Assembly (NCBI GenBank): GCA_905250125.1
Contig: CAJNOL010000771.1
Location: 1-64,000, forward strand
Direction: 5' to 3'
Length of the DNA: 64,000 nt
Origin: Rotaria sordida
Lineage: Eukaryota > Rotifera > Eurotatoria > Philodinida > Philodinidae
Of the stretch, positions 11,626 to 22,230 are shown in pieces. The notes under the pieces are model-generated. The model saw only the letters and a program-made list of their open reading frames with translations. It did no database searches and had not been told where the DNA came from. Both the position numbers and the translations under genes were made by a program. Within the stretch, counting starts at the first letter, position 1. Each line of letters begins with the position of its first letter.

Positions 11626-14600
11626 TTTTTATTTATTCGTTAAATAAAATTCTTTATTCAAGATTTTAAATTATTTTATTTCATTTTTAATCTATTAACA
11701 ATTTAATAGTTGAAAATAATATTGTTAATATATGTTTTTAAATAAACCACTGTCTTTTATATTCGACAAATAGAATAGAAATGAATATTTCTCAAAACTT
11801 TTTTTTTTTTAATTTATTATCATATTTTATAGAGATTTTTTCATAATTTTTATTTCATAAATCGATCACAAGAAATTCATTTGAAATTTAAAATAATATA
11901 TATTAACATAGGTCTATATCTACTTTTCATAACGATTCACAAAAAAAATACTGATCATTTTCAGATCTTTTTTCATATCTCGAATATTTGAAAATGATTG
12001 AATAGATTTTTGCTAGATAAAAATAACCCATAGGACCTTAAAATGGAATAATGCACCTTTTTTTCTTGTCTTGATCAATTAGCTTTTATTCAAGATAATA
12101 AATAATTAAATAAATCTCTACCGTCCTGACAAAAATTCTTCATGTAATTTCATATTGATGAATACACAGAATAAATAATACCACTATTAGAACAAATCGA
12201 ACAATTCAACAATTTCTCTTCGCATAGGATTTGTTTTCGACTTATTTATCTTAATCGAATTCCCAATTAAAATGACTCATTCGATTGACCTTTTTTCTTC
12301 AAGTAGCTGAGAGAAAAGTCTACAACCGATAATCACTAAAACACGCTAATTATATATGTTTATATAAAAAACAAAAAAAATTCTCTTCCGACTAGAATCA
12401 ATCGAACAAATGATAAAAATAGTTGATTTCACTCATCACCGAAATAAAATAAAACATTGGTTAGAACATTCCAATTGAATTATCTTATCATTATAAATAT
12501 TGTCAAAAGCCTAATTAAAAAATCAAGCAACTATGATTTACTCAATATTAAATTGATTATCTTCTCTATTAGAGATTTCCACTTTGATAATCATAGTTAA
12601 TATTAATTGTTTGACATAAAATCTATGTCAAAATTGAAACTCGGAATTCTTATTTTGATCGTATGTTAACACTTTTTCTATAATAATCAACTTTAGAAAT
12701 CCCAAATAGATTTATTTATTGAAATTTTCAATCTTTTTTTAACAGAGAAAATGCAATAAATTTTTAATTTTGTTAACTTATTTACTTTGAATAGTCAAGG
12801 TTCGACTTCAAATAGAATATATTCTAAATGTGTCTTGAGAAGAACCTTTATAATTAAAATCTTCAACTATTTATTATTAGATATTGGCTTAGATCTATTC
12901 AAAATAAAAAGTATCCCAATATTGATTCGTTGTAGTTTTTATATCTTACTTTGCGTAACTAAGACAATCAATAAAATATTTTTATCTACATCAGTAGTTA
13001 ACAGCCTGACTATTTATCTTTTCTTATCATAAAAGCAAACCTTTTTCTATCAATATTGTCAATATCAGTTATCAAAGCAACAGTCTTTCAAGAGAAGGAT
13101 TACAACAATTTCAAATAATCGTATAGATTACTAATTATCATTAAGAACAATATAGAAAAATGAGAACTGATTCCTGGTGATACCGAAATATTTCTAATTT
13201 TTGTTCTTATCATATTAACCGAATAAATATAAAATTGATGATAGTTGTTCGGATGTTTTTTGTTAACTATATCTCTATGGAGATATAGGACAAGCATAGA
13301 AATTCGAAAGAGTGAACGAATATTTGAAAAACGATGATTTATCTTCGAGATTTAATAGAATCTATGTATCAATCATTTTACTATTCTATTCTATATATAT
13401 AGACTAATATCAACAGAACATCTATTTCAAATAATTCGTGTCATTCTATGCACAACACAATAAACTTTGACTAGATTTCCTAAAGATTTTGCTTTCGGGA
13501 TGTTTTCATAAGTGTTGAGGTGCGACAAAATTAGTTAATATACAGACAGAAAATAACTCTTAAGGCCACCTCTCCGCCCCCCCCCCCCTCAAAATTCGAT
13601 CTCGGCCCAGACACACTTGAATCGCATGAAACTTTCAGGATATGTTGAGACTGGTAAACCATGGCTATGGTAAAATTTTCAGCCATATATCATGACGTTC
13701 GACAGAGATATTCACCGAACAAGGGTCAAAAATAGCACTTTAGTATCTCCAAGATTTCTCTGTAGGCCTTCATTTTATACATTAAAATTTTTTTTTGTTT
13801 GAAAGCTTGTGTCTAGGGCTAGCCCCTCTCGTGGCCCTTTTCTTTAAATTCTTACTTTTTAAGAAAAAAAAGGGACGACAAGCTTAATGACTCAAAAAAC
13901 CCCTAAAAAAATAGCGCTGTTTTTATAGAGGTGTTTTCCTATATGAAAACAAAAAGGCTTTTTTATAAAAAGGATCACGAGGGGGGCTAGCCCTAGACAC
14001 AAGCTTTCAAACAAAAAAAAATATTTGACTTTATCTCTTACTGTGATAGAGCTCTGCTGGAGATACGTTGTTGGACCCATGTTCTGAGAAAAAGGAAAAA
14101 TGATTTTTTGTTTTTTTCAAAAACAGCTTATTTTTCGAATAGGGGGTGAAGAAAATCTTCCGAAATTTTTGGAAAAAAGGAAGTGTCAAATAAAATTTTT
14201 TGCCGCATATGAAAGAGCAGATGACGGGCTATTTTCTCATGAATTTATCTCAATTTGGATGATTTTGGCGAAAAGTGACTTTTTTGAGGGGAGGGGTGGC
14301 CTTAACAAGATAAAAAAATAGAGATTTTTTTAATCCTTCTAAGTTGTGATTATGTTAAATCTATTAGATCTTTCTTTTGAATAGATATGATCAATACAAT
14401 TGAGAAATATATAGAATGATTGAAAATTTCAAGCTCTTGAAGAAAATATGATTAGTTTTTTGAAAAGATGTTGCTCTAGTAATAAAAATGTTTAAAAACT
14501 AATTTTCATGAGACTGACTATATTTTGTTGGTGGAGAATCTGGACATGAGGGTGACTTCATTGCATTCGATTTATTTTCGTAATGTACAAATCCAAACCA

Positions 14601-17600
14601 AAACATAAATATATAAACTGATAGAAAGCTTCACGCGCTTTCAGAATATCTAATTACCTTTTAAAAAAGTGTGTTTTTATAGTGAGAATATACTAAAAAT
14701 ACGGACTAAATCTATTTTTTGTCCAGGCGTATGTATAGATAGTTATTTTGGAAATCTGTAGGTGAACCGGAGCGTCCTTGATAGTATCCCCATGGTTAAG
14801 GTTCATATTTATTATTTGGTGATGATAAATACGCACTTATCAAATGGTTTTATCAATAGAGTGAACTCAGATTTTGATGGCAACTTAGCGTACCTATTAT
14901 TAATGCTACTCAAATAAAATGATAAAATATTAAAAAAAAATACTCATTCGAATAATAGTATATTTTGTTTTATTTATTAATGTGTTATTAAAATAGTTCT
15001 ATTATTCTATATTGTGAATAACAAAGATAAATATGTTCTATGTCAATATAGGGAAAAGATCCAGTATAAACATGATTTAAACAAGATAATGGTATAAATG
15101 TATATATAGATTTCTATTCATTATTCAAAATGATTGTTTTATTTTAAAAAACATTCATATTTAAAATCTTATCGAAATAGTTCGAAATTATTTTTCTAAA
15201 TTCTTATTAAAATTGATTTAAAATCTTTTGTTATGATAAAGAAAAAAAAGTTTTGAAAGTTTAATGAAAAAATTGAAAATAAAATAGTGATATATTGATT
15301 TGAATTTGAGATGATAGAACAATTAATGAAAATAAAAATATTAAATATTAAATAGATTATATTCGATTATGTTGAATACTATCTCTTGGATTTTATCAAT
15401 TAATTGCCATTTATCGATCTTTTATTATAAACAAGATCCTTTTCATTATATTAAATTCTCGGATAATTATCAATTAACTCTTGCTTATTGATCAAATATT
15501 TGAAATTTTCATAGATTTATTTGTTTAAATTATATTTATATTGAATAAAAAACAGCTGAACAAATAAGAGAAGGTTTTATAAAAAGACTTTTATCTTCCA
15601 GTTGAAATACTTATATTGCAACTCCATAAACATATCAAGATTAGAAATAAAATAATATAAATATAGATTCTCATATTCCTACTGTTCAGCATTAAAAATC
15701 TGTTTTTTTAAAATATATAATCTTATTCAATATATTGTTTTATTTATTTATATCATTTTTCTATCGAAGTTAAAATATTCAAGATAAATCAATTAAAATA
15801 TGAAAGAAAAAATTAGTATTGTTCAATATTAAAATAGATATATTATTTCTAGAATAGTCCAATCATCAATTTAAAAATGATGAAAATTTCCTCTATATAA
15901 ATAAAAAATATTTTCTATAAAATCAAGAATTATATCGTAGAGGAGAAATCAAATTTAAAAGTCAATTCATTCTTTCATTCAATCATTTAAATCTTCTTAT
16001 AGTTTTGTTTATCTTAACAAACAACAAAAAAACAAACATATCACTAAGAATTAATAAAAATAATTGATTAAAATCTAAATGAATAAATAAATGTTTTAAT
16101 TGTGATAAGTAAATTTGAATATGTTTGAAATGAATTCAAATTGGATATATTCAATTATTTAAGAATAAAAAAAATCCATTGTGCTTTTATTTATCTTTAT
16201 TTAGTCGATTAAATAAATAAATTCGATTATCGGATTATCTATGATTAATATATAATGATAATATTGATCGATCATAAATTAAATATTCTATATATTAAAT
16301 AATTCATTTAATTATCTAGAAGTCGAATCAATATGATTTAATTCTATATTTAAATAAACCTTTATTTATATAAAAAATATAAGATAATACAAATTCTAAT
16401 TATGTTAAACAAATTCGATCTGAACTAAATCGAAATTTGATTTATTTATCATTTATATTTAAATGTCAATTAAAATCTCCTAGTTGAACTAGTTAATAAA
16501 ATATATTGAAATATATTTGTCATATGTTGGTTCTATTAATATAATTCATACTGATAAATAATCTTATAAATGTTGATCAATATAATATTGAATCGAAATA
16601 ATATCTATTCGTCATTTTAAAATAATGATTATTGAATATATAATTAGATGATGTTTAAATTGAAAACATTTCCTAATTATTATTTGAAATAAATCGAACG
16701 ATATTCTTATCTGTTGTTGATCGTTTAAAGATCGATTTAATAAAGTAATCATTTTGAATAAAGGTTTGATGAAATCTTCTACTATAATTAGTTGTTTAAT
16801 TTTGAATAAAGATATTTATATTTAAAAATAATATATCGAATAGAATTTATTGAAATAAATCGAAATATAATTAATCGATTGAATAAATTCTCTTTCTATT
16901 TGATTATTTAATAAAAGAAATTATTTTAAATAAATAATTGAAATGATATTAAAAATAAATGTTAATATATTCATCGAATTGAAGAAATTTCTATAAACGA
17001 TGAAAAATTTCGAATATTTCAAAGATAATATTTATTCAATAAATTCTTTTTCTTTTCTTAATAAACATATTTATTTGTTTATTATTAATTGACAAAAATA
17101 AAAAAAAAAAATAATAAATTTCATTAGATTTCTAATTGATTTTCAAAATAAATTCAATGAAAAAAAGAAAATTCTTTTCTCAATATATTAAATATGATTG
17201 TCATTTATTTATTTTTATTATTTTCTTTCTCAATATGCATTTATTTAATTATTTATCTTTTATATTTTTAATAATAAAAAATATATTAATTTTAAAGAAT
17301 AATATCTCATTATATATATATATTTAGTTTTTAAACATATTGACAAGATTTCAAATAAAATAAATTGATTTAATAATCATAGAATAGAAGAATAAAGAGA
17401 GAAAAATGAAGTAAAGAAAAAGGTAGACTAATATATAATAATACATCAGTTAACTAAATAATATTAAGTTGAAAGATATTTATTTGAAGTTAAAAAGATC
17501 TTTTTGATATAATTAGAAAAATGATTTAATGATTCTCTAATTATTTTTCTTCTATGAATAATAATAAAAGGTAAATGACCGATTTATTTATAGAAATTGA

Positions 17601-18131
17601 TTGATGTGAAAAAACTAATCATCGTTCTTAAACGAAATTTATTTCAATAAAATGTCAAATGATTATTTAACTATTTTTCTATTTAATGATAATGATCTAT
17701 GAAAAAAAAGTCTATGAATAGAATTCTATAAATGGATTATTTATTTGATATTATCTTTTTATCAATTATAAAGATGAAGAAAAATATCTGTTTAGTTTTT
17801 TTTTAAAATTATTATTTTCAATGCATAAATCAACCTAATTATGATGATTCAATTGAAAAACAAATCATATCCACCTACTGTTTTAATGAAATATTTCAAA
17901 ATGAATCGTAATAATGAAGGAAGATTATTTGAATGTCTTCATCCTAGAATACACAGTTGAAAAATTATATCAAGTTAATCAAGCATAGAATAATCTGTCT
18001 TCACATCACATATATATGTCGATCCGAGAACTAATTTTCTTTTCATAAATAAGAGTCGTATCCTTAACTGTTTATCACTCGTGTTTTTTTCCCTCTTAAA
18101 CAATTCTCGTTTGGAGAGTTAACCAATAAAA
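11626..18131. other. Long AT-rich gene-free stretch
   Basis: No supported gene in about 6.5 kb. The only distinct structure is the TTAA-flanked foldback at 13560-14305. The segment 14520-14800 has a more even base composition and may be a decayed transposon. Short frames (12787-13032, 17136-17327) are AT-rich chance frames of Ile/Phe/Lys/Asn. Confidence 0.5.
13560..14305. mobile_element. TTAA-flanked foldback/MITE element B
   Basis: The left end reads TTAA GGCCACCTCTCC (13560 on) and the right end GGGGAGGGGTGGCC TTAA (to 14305). The termini are therefore inverted repeats of a GGCCACC-type sequence bounded by TTAA on both sides. A second, nearly perfect inverted pair lies inside: GAAAGCTTGTGTCTAGGGCTAGCCCC at 13802-13827, and its complement at about 13984-14010. 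A TTAA target is the hallmark of piggyBac-like insertion. No transposase frame is present, so it would be non-autonomous. A C11-12 run lies just inside the left end. Confidence 0.75.
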
Positions 18132-19122
18132 ATGACAAGTTCTGTCTCTTATCTATCATTTGTTCAACAAATGTTAACACGATATGGTATGAGTACATAT
18201 GTAGCATTTGGAAATCTTGGCAATTTGTTAACTCTAGCTGTTTTTTCTCAATCTGAACAACTTAAAAGTCCTTGCTCACTCTATTTATTATCAATGACAA
18301 TATGTAATTTAATTTGTCTTAATGTTGGAATAATTCCAATAATATATTCATTAGATCATATAGATATAAGTAGTCAATTTGTAATTGTTTGTCAAATTCA
18401 ATTTTATATTCGACATAGTTTTTTTCAAATGATGCGTACATATAAAGTTCTTGCATGTATTGATCGTTATGCTATTTGTAGTGTTAATGTTAATATTCGT
18501 TCATTTAGCAAACGTAAAATAGCTATTTATTTAATTATTATTTTTGCTTTATTTTGGTTAACAACAGTTATATTTTTTGGTTGGTCTCGAACAATTGAAA
18601 ATGGTTCATGTAATATATTTAATGATTTATACAATTTATTATATGATATCTGCTGGAATTCTTCCTCCATTATTAATTATTATATTCAGTTTATTAGTTA
18701 TGAAAAGTTTAAAACAATTAAGAAGTCGTGTTCAACCGAGAATAGAAGATAAAGAAAAAAGTCAATCAATAAATGTACTTCGAAAACGTGATAGAGATTT
18801 AATAAAAATCGTTTTTATTGAAGTTATCTTTTATGTTATTAGTACAATGCCATTTTCAATTTATCTTATTTATAAAATGATGACAGATTATTTAATAAAA
18901 AGTCGAGAACGAAAACAAATTGAATCATTTATTAATTATATATTTCAATCATTTATTATGTATTTAAATACAGGTTTACCATTTTATATATATATATCAA
19001 CATCATCTTCATTTCGACGAGATTTAAAAAGAATTTTTATTAAATTTTATGCTTTTATTATGAGAAAACAAATAAGATATGAACTAGATGATTCTGTTCG
19101 AACAATAACTATACGTCATTAA
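18132..19122 (+). pseudogene. Rhodopsin-type GPCR, interrupted by a frameshift
   Basis: Two overlapping frames together give one seven-helix receptor of about 330 residues. The first frame (from ATG 18132) carries TM1 (GNLGNLLTLAVF), TM2 (SLYLLSMTICNLICLNVG), TM3 ending in IDRYAIC (the DRY box) and TM4 (AIYLIIIFALFWLTTVIFFGW). The next frame (readable to the stop at 19122) carries TM5 (ISAGILPPLLIIIFSLLVM), TM6 (FIEVIFYVISTMPFSIYLIY) and TM7 with NTGLPFYIYISTSS in place of NPxxY. The switch falls between about 18620 and 18650, just after SCNIFNDLYN, and needs one extra base (or two lost). No GT..AG intron fits there. It is intronless, as many bdelloid peptide-receptor-like GPCRs are. It could be a pseudogene, an allele, or an assembly error. 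Confidence 0.75.
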
Positions 19123-20254
19123 TATTTGACTCTTTAGATTTATTGATTGATTTTTAATTCTTATTCATAAATATATATATATGAGTAGCTATTAACTATC
19201 AACTTTTCAAAATAACTAATTCGAATCATTGAAAAACGATCGTTCTTTTATATTTAATAAAAGAGAAAAATAAATTGTTAAATAAATCAAATTTTATTAT
19301 CTTATCTTAAATTGAAATCTTTTTATCTTTTTTTATTCAATAAGAATTTTTGTATTTTTTTTTAGTTATGTTCATAAAAGAGGATTTAACAACATAACAA
19401 TTTTCAAGTAACTATCACAATATGTTTATCTCTATAAAATTTAATTAACGTAGATATTGACTAATGATCAACTGATTCGATCATATCGTCTTTTAGAAAT
19501 AAAAAAAGAATATTAGATAAACCTTATTTATCAATAGAGTTAGAAGGATTTGTTAAGTGGTTAGGATTATTGGAAGATTATCTATAGAAATGTTCATATA
19601 TTGATATATATTTCTAGACATACAATCTATAAATTGAATTTTAATATAATTATCTGATGAAATTCTTCTTCTAATTTTCAAATATAAAAGTTTTATGTGA
19701 AGTATTTGATTTTATTTCGAAAGAAGGATGATTGAAAAAATTTGTTTTTTCTCCTATTATAAATCTGATAAAAACGTGCATTTTTTTCTCTCTCATATCA
19801 ATTCGAATAATCTATATTTATACTTAAGAAATTTTCAATATGATGAAAATAAATAAAATCATTTTAATAATCTTTTATTTCGAAAAAAAGTCCAAAGTTG
19901 TAAAATAGTCCTAGATAGGAGCAATTCACTGAAAGAGAATAAACTTATTTTGTTTTGATAAGTCCATCAACCATAATAGACGAAATCGAGTTAAAAAAAT
20001 GTTACTTTCTTCTTTCTAATAGTCATCTTGTTTTTGCAAGACAGAAAAAAAAAAATTTGTTTTTTTCTTTGGACAAATAATTATCTTCTCTTACCTATAT
20101 CATTCTTGTCTGTTGTTAGAAAGACTTTTCTTTTCTCTTTTATAACTACAAAATCTTTTACTGTCATATGATTTTTTTTTTCGTTTTATTAAATTAGTTT
20201 ATTGTTATCTAAATATAAAATCGGTTGTTTATTATTCTATTTCGAAAAAAAAAC
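19123..20254. other. AT-rich intergenic stretch
   Basis: Between the GPCR stop and the ADP-ribosyltransferase gene. No exon or repeat of note was seen; it would contain the promoter of the downstream gene. Confidence 0.5.
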
Positions 20255-21688
20255 ATGTCGAAAGAACAAGGTCGTAGTATGAGAGAAATTGTTCGTGATT
20301 TATGTACATTTAATCCAGCATCATCATCAGAAAGTGCTCGTTTACCACATGATTGTTATATGATGTTTGTTGGTCGTTTAACAAATCGTGAATATTTACA
20401 AAAATTAACAAGAACTCTTGATTCAAGAGAACAAACACGAGCAAAAAATACATCATTTACAATGATGGAAACAGAAGAAATGGAATTTTTTTTGGAATAT
20501 GTTACATTAGAAAATGATATTAATAATGAAAATATATTTGATGATCGTAAAAATCATTTTGTTTATGAAGATCATTTTAATCCATTTTTATTTGATATGG
20601 TTAGAAGAAAATCATCTTATGGAAAATTAAAACAAGTTTGTCGTTTTTATGAAACAAAAGAAGGAGTTAATGTTGATAATATAATGATTGAACATGAAAG
20701 AAGAACTGCATTATCAACACCTTATTTTATTGAAAAAGGTTTAGCAATTGATGATGCTCAATCAGCAGCATTAGCTTTATCATTTTATACAGGTACTAAA
20801 AGTGAAGCAGTTAGTCGAGGTGCTAGTCTTGTTGCTCGTCAAGCTAATGGACAAGTTATTGAATCAAAAACAAAAGATGAAATGAATGAAGCTGCTGTTA
20901 TACTTTTTTATTTAGTTAAAGCTCTTTCATATATTCCTTATTATTGGGGTTATGTTACACGTGCTTGTACATTAACTGAGAGTGAATTAAAATTATATAT
21001 GCCTGGTTGTTTAATAACATGGATTCAATTTAGTAGTTCAAAAAAAGGAAACGAAGTTGCTACAAATTTTGATTTTGCTCATCGTAATACTTTTTTTAAA
21101 ATTTATTCGTTAACTGGTCGTCCAATAAAACAATTTTCAAATTATGAAGAAGAAGATGAAGTTTTATTTTTACCTCATTCAACATTTTTTGTTTTTAAAC
21201 ATGAAATTGGCTTTCATGGTAATCAACATATTATTTATATGAGACAAGTTGAATTAGGTCTTTCGAAATGGTCTATTTTATGGGTTGATGATAATATATT
21301 CGATGAAAATTGGGAAAATAAACAACATATGGAAACAGCATCAGCTAAAGCACTTAATCTTAATGTTCATTTTATTCCGAAATCAACAACAAATAGTGCT
21401 TTGTCATTTCTTCGATCACCTTTTGGACAACGTTTAAAAAATCAAGATACATTTCGTATTGTTACAGATATGACACGGCATAATGAAACACCTTCTCATA
21501 ATGCAGGTGCACGTTTAATTAAAAGCTTACGAGATATGGGTTTTACAAATCAATGTCTCATTTTTATAAGAAATAAAGATAATGCAAAAAAAATTATCGA
21601 TCAAGAACTTAATTCATTTCAACGACAATCTATTCAAATAACAACTCAAACAGATCGTTTAAGAAAATTTGTTAATTTTGATCAATGA
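20255..21688 (+). CDS. ADP-ribosyltransferase fused to a receiver-like domain
   Basis: An intronless gene of 477 codons. I prefer the ATG at 20255, after an A9 leader, over one ten codons upstream. Residues 1-150 are not recognised. Residues 170-320 fit an arginine-type mono-ADP-ribosyltransferase (NAD+ donor): ALSFYTGTKSEAVSRGA, then ALSYIPYYWGYVTRAC with the NAD-binding Arg at 236, QFSSSKK (the Ser-Thr-Ser position) at 259-265, and EEEDEVLFLP with the catalytic ExE Glu pair at 300/302. The R-S-E triad is thus intact. From 337 a second domain begins, SKWSILWVDDN; it has an acidic pair at 345-346, a strand ending VTDM with Asp 405 where receiver domains are phosphorylated, and AGARLIKSLRDMG. 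This resembles the response-regulator fold. No signal peptide or TM segment is seen. ART genes are expanded in bdelloids; the fusion and lack of introns suggest bacterial ancestry (inference). Function is unknown. Confidence 0.75.
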   Translation: MSKEQGRSMREIVRDLCTFNPASSSESARLPHDCYMMFVGRLTNREYLQKLTRTLDSREQTRAKNTSFTMMETEEMEFFLEYVTLENDINNENIFDDRKNHFVYEDHFNPFLFDMVRRKSSYGKLKQVCRFYETKEGVNVDNIMIEHERRTALSTPYFIEKGLAIDDAQSAALALSFYTGTKSEAVSRGASLVARQANGQVIESKTKDEMNEAAVILFYLVKALSYIPYYWGYVTRACTLTESELKLYMPGCLITWIQFSSSKKGNEVATNFDFAHRNTFFKIYSLTGRPIKQFSNYEEEDEVLFLPHSTFFVFKHEIGFHGNQHIIYMRQVELGLSKWSILWVDDNIFDENWENKQHMETASAKALNLNVHFIPKSTTNSALSFLRSPFGQRLKNQDTFRIVTDMTRHNETPSHNAGARLIKSLRDMGFTNQCLIFIRNKDNAKKIIDQELNSFQRQSIQITTQTDRLRKFVNFDQ

Positions 21689-21740
21689 ATTTTTCATTAT
21701 ATTAATTAAATCGCCTTCTTCTTTTATCTTCAAGTTTTTC

Positions 21741-22230
21741 TCAATCCTGAAAGGATGAAGTCTTCACAACGGAAATTCGTATGTTTGTCCGGTGTCTGAT
21801 TGGTCGAAAAATGGACCAATCAGATTTTAGGAGGGTTTTTCTTTCTTATTATCAGGACAAGAACTAGTCATGTTCTGGTCGATTCTAGGATTATCGGAGA
21901 CACTCTATCGAATGAGGGGTGTATGTGAGAGCTCCACCTTATATATCACGGAGAAATACAATCTCGAGGGTGTGGGTGTGGGTATGGGATGTTGGTCTGT
22001 ATCTGGGCCTTGATCTCCGTCTAGATGTTTGTGTGAATATGAATGTCTTGAATGTTGGTATAGATGAGGAGCGAATGTGGGTTCCTGGATGTAGATGTGG
22101 GTTGGATTCGATTGTAGATGTGGGATGTAGATGTGGATAGATGTTTTCAATCCTGAATGGTTGAGTCTGCACAACGAAAATTCGTCTATTTGTTCGGTGT
22201 TTCATTGATCGAAAAACGAACCAATAGGAC
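21741..22230. repeat. Pair of ~85-bp direct repeats, one with a perfect hairpin
   Basis: TCAATCCTGAAAGGATGAAG at 21741 and TCAATCCTGAATGGTTGAG at 22147 begin two copies of about 85 bp that stay aligned through ACAACGRAAATTCGT and TTTGTYCGGTGT. In the first copy CTGATTGGTC (21796-21805) and GACCAATCAG (21814-21823) form a perfect 10-bp inverted repeat with an 8-nt loop; in the second copy the stem is degraded. After the second copy a further ~63-bp unit (GACCAATAGGACTTC..., then GACCAAAAGGATTTC...) is tandemly duplicated up to about 22335. The copies flank the first telomere-like run. Confidence 0.7.
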
